Assembly (NCBI GenBank): GCA_023461435.1
Contig: JAEYLC010000005.1
Location: 19,846-83,845, forward strand
From: Bacillota bacterium
GTDB lineage: Bacteria; Bacillota; Clostridia; Christensenellales; SZUA-584
Direction of reading: 5' to 3'
DNA: 64,000 nt
The notes below the pieces were generated by a model. It had not been told where the DNA came from. It worked only from the letters and a program-made list of their open reading frames with translations, and ran no database searches. Of the stretch, positions 54,755 to 63,484 are shown piece after piece. Position numbers and translations under genes: made by a program. The first letter of the stretch is position 1. Every line of letters starts with the position of its first letter.

Positions 54755-54891
54755 TTAGGCAGATTACGATAGCAGTCCAAAGAAAACCGATAGATTGGCC
54801 GAAGTTTCAATTAAAAAGGCCTGTTTGCAGTTTACATAACAGACCTTTTCATATCTTATAAATGGGCGATAAATCCATATAAGAAAAATGG

Positions 54892-55047
54892 TTAGTTGTC
54901 TATGAGCATGGTATGTCTTTCCTGTGTCCTGCTCCGAGCCGTCTCCTCAGTTCGATACGTTTTCCATTTTCGTTTGTAATTACCTCCCAGGTCTTAGTAG
55001 CCGTAGACTACCGCATAGGTTTTGTTGCTTTTTACAATTTACACCAT
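54892..55047 (-). pseudogene. N-terminal fragment of a third tyrosine integrase
   Basis: From ATG 55047 (AGGAG upstream), one frame reads with stops at codons 3 and 18 and then 34 open codons to a TAA. The conceptual residues IVKSNKTYAVVYGY and NYKRKWKTYRTEETARS align with the arm domain of the first integrase (MASIVKRNSKYSVVY...). It is dead and truncated. Confidence 0.65.
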
Positions 55048-55068
55048 AATATCTCTCCTAAAATAAAA

Positions 55069-55098
55069 TTGCCGGCACTTCCAAAAATGTGCCGGCAA
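55069..55098. terminator. Inverted repeat near the dead integrase
   Basis: TTGCCGGCAC/GTGCCGGCAA with a 10-base loop; T-rich on the reverse strand afterwards. Confidence 0.6.
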
Positions 55099-55144
55099 GA
55101 GATATTATACCTTTGATCAAATAAGCTTTTTGAACTAATCATTT

Positions 55145-55276
55145 TCAAATCCGATTAATTGGTTTTACGAAAAAATGGTAGACAGGATACAGTTTCTGTT
55201 TGAGGGCATCGACGCGTTCAGTGCCATCTAAAATCAGACCGCACTCGTTACAAACACATATGATGATCTCATGCAA
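55145..55276 (-). pseudogene. Short coding remnant with CNECG motif
   Basis: About 43 codons open without a good start or SD. The translation includes EIIICVCNECGLILDG and ends VKPINRI. It could be the tail of a lost zinc-ribbon protein. Low certainty. Confidence 0.25.
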
Positions 55277-55323
55277 GCTCAGTTACATCCCCTAACGGGA
55301 GTGTCAAGACGGATTTTGTTTTC

Positions 55324-55742
55324 CTACACCTCGAAATCTTCCGACTTGAAGTTGCTGTAATATCGTCCCTTTGTAATGGTCAGGCGCAGCACGCAGTAAT
55401 CCGGGTCTGTAACGCCGCCCTTGTAATATATCGTGTCGCGGTCTTCCAGATGCGCTTTTTGCTTTCGACATCCTCCAGCACCTCCGCCGTGCCGGACAGG
55501 CTTGCCCCGCGAAAGAACCGCTTATCCATAAAATAGATGCTGCATTTGGAATTGTCGCGAAGATAGTTCACCTTATTGGACGAGGTATTGGTGGAGAAAT
55601 AAAAGGTTTTAATCCCTTCCCGCTCGCGGGGTGCAAGCATCGCTTTGGAAACAGGGAATCCGTCGCCGTCCACATAGCTGATAAAGGCGTTTGCCGCTTT
55701 ATCAATCAAATTTCCGACAGTCTTTTCCGGGTCACGCATCAT
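55324..55742 (-). pseudogene. Pyridoxamine 5'-phosphate oxidase-like protein, frameshifted
   Basis: MMRDPEKTVGNLIDKAANAF to KKRIWK (near 55450), then a one-base loss. The continuation IYYKGGVTDPDYCVLRLTI to EDFEV in the next frame completes the family's usual ~140 residues. The whole is 419 bases, one short of a multiple of three. It would bind FMN if intact. Its start overlaps the MmcQ-like gene end. Confidence 0.75.
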
Positions 55743-56127
55743 GCCTTTTCCCTCCGTCCATGATTTCTTTGTGCATCCTTTTGGCCAGCTTCTCAAACAC
55801 CAGACGGTAGCTGTCATCGATCATAAACTTGAGTTGCTCCTCCGGCAAATCGCCACCCAGGTCCACCGAGTTCCAGGTTCGCTGATCGCTGTAAAAACCG
55901 GGCATAACCTCGGGGTGTTCTCCCCTCAGCAGTTCGACCAGCAGGGGATTGCACTTGAGATTGATGAAGTCTTTTTCCGCATAGGCGGGATCGTATTTTT
56001 CTGAAGGGTGCAGGATGGCGGCAAACATTTTGCCACCCACTATGTAACGGTGCCAGCCCCATTCCACCTTGTAATCCTTCGTCGCGCCGGGTTTTGCAAG
56101 CAGGTATTCGTCCAGCCATGGATATTT
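55732..56127 (-). pseudogene. MmcQ/YjbR-like protein with lost start
   Basis: The frame from 56127 reads KYPWLDEYLLAKPG ... WHRYIVGGKMFAAIL ... NLKCNPLLVELL ... PGFYSDQRTWNSVDLGG, matching MmcQ/YjbR proteins of ~120 residues. It is preceded by a stop and has no proper start; a one-base change near 56128 would open it from a TTG in the preceding reading frame. It may still be translated from GTG 56067. Confidence 0.65.
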
Positions 56128-56862
56128 TCAATAAATAATGCAGCATCTTCTCCGGGTTCTCAAGAAAGCGGCGGGTGAGTTGGTAATGTTCGGTATCCCG
56201 ATAATTCACCGAGCGGATACCCTCCTCCGACAGCTGGTATATCTCCGCACCGGAACAGGCCATCAGTATGGGTGAATGCGTGGCAATGATAAACTGAGAA
56301 TGTTTTTGTACCAAAGCATGGATATGCGCCAGCAATGTCATCAGCCGACTTGGCGAGAGGGCCGATTCCGGCTCGTCCAGCAGGTAGATTCCATTGCCGC
56401 CGAAACGGTTTCCCACCAATGCAAGGAAACTCTTTCCGTGGGACTGCGCATGGAGAGAGCGCGTTCCATAGCTTATGCCAAGCAGCGCTCTGAACTCCCC
56501 TTCGTAGGCCTCGTCGATATAGCTGGCCGCGTTGTAAAAGCTTTCGGCCCGCAGAAAGAAGCCGTCCTTGGGATAGGCACTACGCGAAAGGGTCAGATGC
56601 CGGTACAATCTGAGTGGGTGGCGCTGGTGGAAAAGCTGAAATTGCAGGTGCCGCCCTCGGCATTGAAGCCATATGCCACCGCGATCGCCTCCAGCAGGGT
56701 GGACTTTCCCGTGCCGTTTTTACCCACCAAAAAGGTAACCGGCTGTGAAAAGGTCAGCGCTTCCATCTATGCCAGATGGTGCACCACCGGCAGATCGTGA
56801 AGGTAGGAGCCTTCGTCCAGCGGCGAACTCAGCCGCACACTGCTGATATAATTACGCTCCAT
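56128..56862 (-). pseudogene. AAA ATPase, decayed
   Basis: From ATG 56862 the first 31 codons end at TAG (56769-56767). After a downstream ATG, Walker A (VGKNGTGKST) and VAYGFNAEGGT are read until TGA at 56593-56595. The other frame from 56608 continues with SRSAYPKDGFF, Walker B IYLLDEPESALSP and IATHSPIL before running into the MmcQ-like gene. One nonsense and at least one frameshift make it non-functional as read. Confidence 0.75.
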
Positions 56863-56941
56863 CCCAATGGCTCCTTTCCTCCCAAATATAATTATCACAC
56901 GCTTCCCTTCATGACACATGCGGGCAACGGTATTTTTAATA

Positions 56942-57661
56942 TCACAGGTGCAAATTCAATTTTATAGGTAATGAAAAATCTTCCGACAAAATAAAAATCT
57001 CATTTTCTCTATCAAATGAAAAAGACGCTTTATGTAGAAGCCTATGATGATTGGGGCATAAAATTATAATGTTATCAGCATTATTGTTCTCAGATATCGA
57101 AAATGGAACAATGTGGTGTGCTTCGGATATATCTACGCCAAATTGTATAAATGAATATTCGCAGATTTGACATTTGTACTGGTAAAGTTTTTTCAAATTA
57201 CTGATTATTTCTTTGTTATAAACTCTGACTAAGGTTTCACCAATACTTCTAATTTGCTTAGAAGTAACGTCTTTGGCATTTATCCATGCTTCCACATCTG
57301 TCTCGGAGAAATTTTTAATTTCGTGAATAGTATCTTTACGTTGCAGAGGTTTTTCATGGTTTGATATAAGCTGAAGTATTATCTCGGTGAAATTGTTAAA
57401 GTCAATGCTTTTTAATAATTCATGAAATCTTAATACTGACGGCACAGGAGCTCTATTATGATACCCTTTCCTAGAACTACCTGTTAGAACATCAAATTCA
57501 TCGCGCCGTAATTTTAGATAGTTATTTCCATTACCTAAAATATGCGATAAATTATTAATTGCTTCGGTCCTAGTGCTATATCCTAAAGCATACACAGCAT
57601 CCATATCATATTTTGAAAGGTAGTACGCTACAATAGATAGTTGTTTATTTTGTATGATCAA
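56942..57661 (-). CDS. HNH endonuclease
   Basis: A 239-residue protein. The N-terminal ~150 residues are helical and unplaced. The C-terminal HNH domain has CQIC (C164, C167), AHHIVPFS (H182-H183) and LCPNHHRLLH (C202, H205-H206), a ββα-metal nuclease with a zinc knuckle. It is the last gene of the defence operon, 62 bases after vsr. AT-rich, unlike the flanking genome. Likely DNA-cleaving; specificity unknown. Confidence 0.9.
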   Translation of the reverse strand: MIIQNKQLSIVAYYLSKYDMDAVYALGYSTRTEAINNLSHILGNGNNYLKLRRDEFDVLTGSSRKGYHNRAPVPSVLRFHELLKSIDFNNFTEIILQLISNHEKPLQRKDTIHEIKNFSETDVEAWINAKDVTSKQIRSIGETLVRVYNKEIISNLKKLYQYKCQICEYSFIQFGVDISEAHHIVPFSISENNNADNIIILCPNHHRLLHKASFSFDRENEIFILSEDFSLPIKLNLHL

Positions 57662-57723
57662 TTATTTCATACTCCTTTCTTGTTGAAACTACGGATTATG
57701 ATTCATTATTTTTATTTGCTTGT

Positions 57724-58164
57724 TTAAATGCTTTGGGAGTAGCTATTGGGTGAACCAAGCATAGATATCAATTTATTAATACACTCCTCAAATTCCAAAT
57801 TAATCTCACATTCCCAAATTACAATGACAGTCCATCCACTATCAGATAAGACTTTTGAATGCTCTATGTCACGTTGTTTAGTTTTTGATATCTTATTATC
57901 CCAATACTCTTGACGGGATTGTGATCTATGGGAATAACGGCACCCTATTTCGTGCCCGTGCCAAAAACAACCGTGAATAAAAATAGCTATTTTCTTTTTT
58001 GTAAAAACAATATCTGGCTTACCGGGCAACCGCTTGTAGTTTACTCTATATCGATAACCTAAAGAATATAGTTTTTTTCTGACGAGCACCTCAATATTTG
58101 TATTTTTGCTTTTAATATGCGACATGATTTCACTCCGCCGCTTCTTTGATACGGTATCTGGCAT
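57724..58164 (-). CDS. vsr: Very short patch repair endonuclease
   Basis: A 146-residue protein: MSHIKSKNTNIEVLVRKKLYSLGYRYR, LPGKPDIVFTKKKIAIFIHG and CFWHGHEIGCRY are typical of Vsr. It nicks at T:G mismatches created by deamination of 5-methylcytosine, so it makes sense next to a C5 methyltransferase. 12 bases after the DUF262 gene. Confidence 0.96.
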   Translation of the reverse strand: MPDTVSKKRRSEIMSHIKSKNTNIEVLVRKKLYSLGYRYRVNYKRLPGKPDIVFTKKKIAIFIHGCFWHGHEIGCRYSHRSQSRQEYWDNKISKTKQRDIEHSKVLSDSGWTVIVIWECEINLEFEECINKLISMLGSPNSYSQSI

Positions 58165-58176
58165 ATCAACCCTCGA

Positions 58177-59385
58177 TTACTCTTGATCCATTTCACTGGT
58201 GTCCATTATATCTTCTTGATCGAAAGGTTCATACTTTAGTGATGAGCCTTTTTGCTTGTTATATAATTCCGCTAGTTTTATGAAGTGATCTTTTACGTCA
58301 GGTTCCCCGGTTATACAAAAGTCGTATAAAGTCTGGAACCTTATCATTCTATTCCCAATTTTGTTTAGCCCCTCTTGAGATGCTAACTTATATCTTCTTA
58401 TCCCTTCGTTAACATTTCTTAGTTCTTCGTTTAGGAAATCAATATCATATTCATTGCGGAATAGGTTATATGCAGACACAAATAGTTTAAATCTCTCAAA
58501 TACTTCCTCTGAAAAATCTATTCCGTCATCGAGCAGTTTAAAAGCAAAACAAAATAACGTATACATTTGTACCTTTTTAGAGACAAAAGAAAAAGTGGTC
58601 TTATCACAAAGACTTAGTATTATATCCATTGCGTCTTGAATCTTCTGGGTTATATATCCGTTGTCATCAAACGAGTCGGTATAATCTTCGTAATAGTCAT
58701 TTATTTTTTTTCCGCTAGTTTGGTCTATAATGCCCTCGATAGCAAGAATATATATAGAACAACAGTATTCAACATCTCTCATTCGACGTGCATCAGCTGA
58801 GCTAAATACTTTGCATTTTTTCCAGAAATCCAAAGTTGATAAAGCTTCTGCAACTTCTCCAAACTTACTTTCTTTGCTGTTTCGCTTTTCTTGAGGATTA
58901 AGGTTGTAATTAGTTAAATTTAGTCTGAAAAACATTTGTGTAATATCTTGTTTTGTAAATGACTGATCAATGTTTACAACTGATATGTTATACGACCAAA
59001 TTTTCTTTTTATACTCAGTTCCCAATTCCTCAAAAGACAAATTTGCGCAGGATTGTCTTATCCTATCATCGATTAAGTGCTTACTTGCTAATTGACGAAA
59101 GTTTTCTGATTCTCCTGTTATAAATTCAACTATTGACGTTAATCTTTGTTGGCCATCCACAATGTGTGTTACAGTGTCACCAGTTTCAGCATCAAGCATT
59201 GCCGGCCAAAAAAAGACTTCTGGAATTATCAGATCCATAAGTATTGTTTCAATAAGCCGAACCTTATCTTGCTCCATCCAAACTTTTCTTCTTTGATAAG
59301 ATGGATCAACGATTAGGCGTCCATTTTGAAAATCATCATATATTTCCTTAACTGTCTTAGTATTTCTATGAAATAGCACTGCCAT
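58177..59385 (-). CDS. DUF262 (GmrS-like/ParB-like) protein
   Basis: A 402-residue protein. The N-terminal domain has YQRRKVWMEQDKVRLIETIL and HIVDGQQRLTSIVEF (DGQQR, 77-81), hallmarks of DUF262, the NTPase-like domain of GmrS/BrxU/SspE. The usual C-terminal HNH DUF1524 half is absent; a separate HNH nuclease lies two genes down. The start overlaps the nucleotidyltransferase-like gene by 20 bases, indicating tight coupling. Confidence 0.9.
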   Translation of the reverse strand: MAVLFHRNTKTVKEIYDDFQNGRLIVDPSYQRRKVWMEQDKVRLIETILMDLIIPEVFFWPAMLDAETGDTVTHIVDGQQRLTSIVEFITGESENFRQLASKHLIDDRIRQSCANLSFEELGTEYKKKIWSYNISVVNIDQSFTKQDITQMFFRLNLTNYNLNPQEKRNSKESKFGEVAEALSTLDFWKKCKVFSSADARRMRDVEYCCSIYILAIEGIIDQTSGKKINDYYEDYTDSFDDNGYITQKIQDAMDIILSLCDKTTFSFVSKKVQMYTLFCFAFKLLDDGIDFSEEVFERFKLFVSAYNLFRNEYDIDFLNEELRNVNEGIRRYKLASQEGLNKIGNRMIRFQTLYDFCITGEPDVKDHFIKLAELYNKQKGSSLKYEPFDQEDIMDTSEMDQE

Positions 59386-60013
59386 ATGATACCTCCCGTT
59401 TGATTTTTTTTAATGCTCCTAAGTGATAGTCTTCAAAATCGAACCAGTTTCTGTATATTCGATATTTAATATCATGATCAATAAACAAATCTGAATGCAG
59501 TTCTTTTTTAGAGGAACCAGATATATTGGACCAATCTTTTCGGCATCCAGCAATTCTTTCAAGATTTGTTTCGTTAATGTAGCCTCGATATATTGCGCCC
59601 GGAATATGATTATATAATGCAATGTAGCGAGTTTGAAACGATTTCCTAAGTAGCAACCAAAAATGATAAAATAAAGGTTCTGAAATAATAGCAATATCTA
59701 TATCAGAAGATTTTCTCTCTTTTCCATCAGCGCAAAAAGATTTAAACAATTTTGGCTCCATATCTTTAGCGGTCGGGGTTAAACTGTAGCCTGTTTTTCC
59801 ACTGCCAACCATGACTATATTTTCTGGGTTCACGTGGAATGTCGTGCTTATAATTGCATTAAAAGATTCTTTTATTTCGGCAGTATTTCCAATTTTAGAA
59901 GACAAAATGTTCTCAAAGTACCAATTGTCCTCGCTTATAATATACTTTTGGTAGACTTCATAAATATCAAGCGCAACTATATCACTTCTTAATTCATCCA
60001 AAGTAAAAGGCAT
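59366..60013 (-). CDS. Nucleotidyltransferase-fold protein
   Basis: A 215-residue protein with GSGKTGYS (70-77) and a later SDIDIAII (D104-x-D106), the G-S…D-x-D pattern of pol-β-type nucleotidyltransferases. The rest is not assigned. ATG 60013 has AAGGAG at 8 bases; an ATG 6 bases earlier is less well spaced. With DUF262 it could be a regulatory or toxin-type partner; that is inference. It is not a recognised CBASS cyclase. Confidence 0.7.
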   Translation of the reverse strand: MPFTLDELRSDIVALDIYEVYQKYIISEDNWYFENILSSKIGNTAEIKESFNAIISTTFHVNPENIVMVGSGKTGYSLTPTAKDMEPKLFKSFCADGKERKSSDIDIAIISEPLFYHFWLLLRKSFQTRYIALYNHIPGAIYRGYINETNLERIAGCRKDWSNISGSSKKELHSDLFIDHDIKYRIYRNWFDFEDYHLGALKKIKREVSYGSAIS

Positions 60014-60025
60014 ATGCATATCTCC

Positions 60026-61102
60026 TTATACCACCATAGGTTCCATATAACAGTCTAAGAATTCCTCAGTGATTCCACGAAGCTTTCTTCTCTGGCAAAT
60101 CACAAACAGTTCTTCTACCGCAGAGTACGGGAAATATTTTGCATCAAGCTCTCTAAACATAGGTCTATTTGCTTCAGAAACAACACGATCCCGGTCTTCA
60201 TCCGGTGCTACTATAACATAGCGGGTTTTTATTGGTGGAATTTTATAATAGAAATTAAGCATGCGGGTTAGCCCACTCGTAACACCAGTGGTATGTTCCA
60301 CTTCCATAACGGCGGGCATTAACCTTCCATTTTTAAACCAGATATTGTCAATGAATAGGCCGGCATTCACTGCACCATCAAATGGGGCGACTAACTGCTC
60401 ATTTTGAAGTGTTTTTACAATGCCTTCTTGTTCGATCAAAGGCTTATCCTGATAAACAATACCTTTGTCATTTTGCGCTATCCAGGTTCTATACCCTAAC
60501 TGAAGTCCGATTAAATATAGCGCTATCTGTATTTGAGTATGGCGCCGGGCCACCTCAATATCCATCCCTTGCAAATCTATAGTGTCTGGAAGCGCTAACG
60601 CATCATATACAGCGGCACTTGTAGGTATTTCAGATATTGCTACACTTGTTTCACGCTGGACAAGCACCCCATTAGTATGAGGTTCCGACGGTTGCCACAA
60701 AAGGTGTTTATGACCATGTTCTACTGTTGTATGCCCAGCAATGTCGAAAATTCTTCCTGGATAGCAATAATAGAATTGCGGGGTATGTGCTATTAGTGTC
60801 TCTAAAACTGATCGGGTATTATAACTCCCAGCAAGAACGCGGTCAATATTGATGGGTTGTCCTTCAAAGAAGGCATTAGCGACGCGCCATATCATTTCAG
60901 CAGAGATGGTCTCATTTTTTACAGTATCAAAAGACTGCCCTTTTGCAGGCGTCCAACGTCTTATCGTGATGGGGCCTTCGGGGAAAGAGACATCCACAAT
61001 CCTAATTAATCCTTTAGTTGAAGGATTGATATAGTTATAATCCTGGTTTTTCGGTAGCTGGTTAATTGCAGCGACGAGGTTATAGCCAGTTATTCTTTGC
61101 AT
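60026..61102 (-). CDS. Restriction endonuclease-like protein, PD-(D/E)xK type
   Basis: A 358-residue protein. A late segment GLFIDNIWFKNGRLMPAV and MEVEHTTGVTSGLTRML gives D252 and E267-V-E269, the metal-binding pattern of many PD-(D/E)xK restriction enzymes, followed by TRYVIVAPDEDRDRV. It overlaps the C5-methyltransferase gene by 13 bases, so it is the natural partner nuclease. Recognition site unknown. Confidence 0.8.
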   Translation of the reverse strand: MQRITGYNLVAAINQLPKNQDYNYINPSTKGLIRIVDVSFPEGPITIRRWTPAKGQSFDTVKNETISAEMIWRVANAFFEGQPINIDRVLAGSYNTRSVLETLIAHTPQFYYCYPGRIFDIAGHTTVEHGHKHLLWQPSEPHTNGVLVQRETSVAISEIPTSAAVYDALALPDTIDLQGMDIEVARRHTQIQIALYLIGLQLGYRTWIAQNDKGIVYQDKPLIEQEGIVKTLQNEQLVAPFDGAVNAGLFIDNIWFKNGRLMPAVMEVEHTTGVTSGLTRMLNFYYKIPPIKTRYVIVAPDEDRDRVVSEANRPMFRELDAKYFPYSAVEELFVICQRRKLRGITEEFLDCYMEPMVV

Positions 61103-62214
61103 ATTGCTACCTCCAGATACTCTTTAATAGTCTTGGCTATCCCATTAGACAATAAATAGGGGACCCCATTGCCGATGGTTTTAAACATATCTGAAAGGCT
61201 CATCTCTTGAGGCAACTCAAATTCTGCGGGTAATGATTGGATTGCTAATGCCTCAGACGCTGAAATGCGTCTTGCTTTGTATGGATGAAGATGAACTTCA
61301 TTATTACCATAGGCTGCGGTAGGTGAATACCGCCAGCGGTGTAGTCTTTTATATGATTTTTTGCTTACATCCCCCTCATCAATAGTTTGCATTTTTAGCA
61401 GTCCATCACGAGGTTTAAAATATGCCTTTGCATTTGGATGACCGTCAACATTGTTCCGCTCAAACCAATGCTGAATAGTTAAATCTTTAATAATCTTTTC
61501 GGGTATTTCCTGTACAGAGTCTTCTGTAAAAGCATTAACTGTAGGCCATTCGATGGCTTTTACTTGCTCTATTGTATATCTTGTATGAGCATTCCAAGGA
61601 AAATCAATCAGGTTCGAACCTTTATAATACTCTTTTTTGAGTAACGCTTTCGAAACTCCAAAAAGCAGAATTCTATCTCTGTCTTGAGGAACACCGAACT
61701 CTATGGCATTTGTTAACCGTTCAGCGGTGCAATATTTAGCATTATGAAGTTGTTTTTTTAGTTCTTCATAAAAGGCACGGTGACGAGTTGTACGCCATAA
61801 CCCTTTGACATTTTCAAAAAGGAAAAAATCGGGTTTCATCTCTTTTATCAAACTAATATAGATAGACGAGAGTTTTCCGTTTTCGCCATCTTTCCCACGG
61901 TTTTTGCCTCCGATAGAAAAGTCGGGGCAGGGAGGGCCACCAATAAACCCTATAAGATTACCATTGTTTCTTGCATCTAAAATATAATTTTCTAATTCGC
62001 TCTTGCATCCATTAAAATAAACATTTATATCAGTGTTGTGATATCCGTATTTGGGCGTACGCAGATTCATTTTTTCCCTGGAGTAAGAATATGCCGTTAT
62101 AAAAGCGTTAGAGTATTCATTTACAAAATCTATATCAAACTCAGCTTTTTCGAAGCCTAAATCAAGAAATCCACTTCCTGAAAAGAAGGAAAATATGATG
62201 AGCTTTTTAAACAT
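61090..62214 (-). CDS. C5-cytosine DNA methyltransferase
   Basis: A 374-residue modification enzyme. Motif I FSFFSGSGFLDLGFE, motif IV GGPPCPDFSIGG with catalytic C96, motif VI FENVKG (ENV 134-136), motif VIII GVPQDRDRILLFG and motif X IGNGVPYLLS are all present. It overlaps the winged-helix gene by 8 bases and the nuclease gene by 13. Methylation should protect the host from the neighbouring nuclease. Confidence 0.97.
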   Translation of the reverse strand: MFKKLIIFSFFSGSGFLDLGFEKAEFDIDFVNEYSNAFITAYSYSREKMNLRTPKYGYHNTDINVYFNGCKSELENYILDARNNGNLIGFIGGPPCPDFSIGGKNRGKDGENGKLSSIYISLIKEMKPDFFLFENVKGLWRTTRHRAFYEELKKQLHNAKYCTAERLTNAIEFGVPQDRDRILLFGVSKALLKKEYYKGSNLIDFPWNAHTRYTIEQVKAIEWPTVNAFTEDSVQEIPEKIIKDLTIQHWFERNNVDGHPNAKAYFKPRDGLLKMQTIDEGDVSKKSYKRLHRWRYSPTAAYGNNEVHLHPYKARRISASEALAIQSLPAEFELPQEMSLSDMFKTIGNGVPYLLSNGIAKTIKEYLEVAICKE

Positions 62215-62488
62215 TGGAATCCGCCTCTTCTTTTTGTATTTTAGCTACGGCTTGGACAGCCTTATTAGTCAGCAAATATTTCCCTCTCGTAGAACTTTGC
62301 TGTTGTACGTAACCGTTTTCCTTTAATTCTCCAATAATTGTGTTGACCTTTTTCTTGCTAAACTGCACAACGTCCGCAATGTCTTGCTGTGAAAGCGGCA
62401 CGATATTTTTTCCTTTTACGTCTATCTGCCTCTCGACCATGCATTGCAGAACTCTATAGCGGTCATTTGAAAAGAATTCTAGACTCAT
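62207..62488 (-). CDS. Winged-helix regulator, likely controller of the R-M operon
   Basis: A 93-residue protein: residues 25-70 (NIVPLSQQDIADVVQFSKKKVNTIIGELKENGYV) form a winged helix, as in MarR/Crp-like controllers. First gene of the operon. An inverted repeat TTAGTATAC/GTGTACTAA brackets its ribosome-binding site, suggesting self-repression so that methylation comes before restriction. Confidence 0.8.
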   Translation of the reverse strand: MSLEFFSNDRYRVLQCMVERQIDVKGKNIVPLSQQDIADVVQFSKKKVNTIIGELKENGYVQQQSSTRGKYLLTNKAVQAVAKIQKEEADSNV

Positions 62489-62522
62489 TAGTATACTTCC
62501 TCCGAAATTATCGGTGTACTAA
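62488..62522. promoter_or_regulatory. Inverted repeat over the defence-operon start
   Basis: TTAGTATAC (62488-62496) and GTGTACTAA (62514-62522) are reverse complements with one mismatch and flank the GGAGG. One arm includes the ATG. Confidence 0.6.
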
Positions 62523-63484
62523 TTAAACCAATAATGAGTAGAAAAGTCAACCTTATTATTCCTAATACTTCTTCAGGCGCTCTGATGGCTCTTAAGCAAG
62601 CCTTACCTTAGATTAGAAAAGCAAAGGACCCCTTAATTATATATTTTACCACATATTCTGCCGTTTCTCACCTATAGCCAAATCAGAAAGAATGTGCGAA
62701 TTGAAGCCCGCCCGTACCAACAAACTGGAACAGTTCATCTACTAAAAGTACTAGGACCGCATTGAGATGGCTGGCACAGCATATGTCGCTGATCATCCCA
62801 ATTTGCATGAGCTGGGCTATTCGCGTGTCAAATACGGGGATACTATACGCTCCAGGACATGCTTTTGCAATTTACGACCAACATTAGCATCGATGTGGAT
62901 ACTCTTCGTGAGCTGCGAAATCGGGCTTGCAGAGAAACCCATCGCGACAGGATAATTAGTTCAATACTATATGAAACGAGGATGCCATTTCATAACGGCA
63001 TCCTTTTTCAGTGCTCAAATTCCTGTGTTAAATCCTTATTAGCAGAGTGGGTCGGACAGCCGTTTTTTTGCCTTCCAGCTAATAACCTGCTAATACGGCG
63101 CTGGAAAACGGGGTGATTTCAGGCGATTTCACGCGATACCGCAGATCAAACGGATCTGCTAAAAACCCAGTATTTAAGCGGGTTTCACGGCGTTGTAAAG
63201 CACGGCATAATACAGTACAAAAATCGAAACGGTTTTCTCCTAATTGGAAGGGACAACACTCCATACCATCATAGATACTCACATAACAGCATACATAACA
63301 GGGAGATAATCAACGAAAAACACTTCTCACACCAATTTATTAGCTGGCAATCAGGCTTCATATATGCCAGGAGCTTAATACGACGAAATATCGTTAATAG
63401 AAATCTGCCGATAAATTCTCATAACCTTTCGATTTTTCATTTTGCTAATAAGTTTCTAACTAAAGCCCAAAAATGTTGAACGTC
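62523..63484. other. Gene-poor stretch, possible decayed coding traces
   Basis: No complete gene with a start signal is seen. On the forward strand 62700-62960 translates in one frame as TNKLEQFIY, stop, DRIEMAGTAYVADHPNLHELG and RVKYGDTIRSR, which looks like a decayed protein but was not identified. A terminator-like hairpin is at 62980-63007. Confidence 0.4.
62980..63007 (+). terminator. Terminator in the gene-poor stretch
   Basis: GGATGCC/GGCATCC with a 10-base loop followed by TTTTT. Confidence 0.75.
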
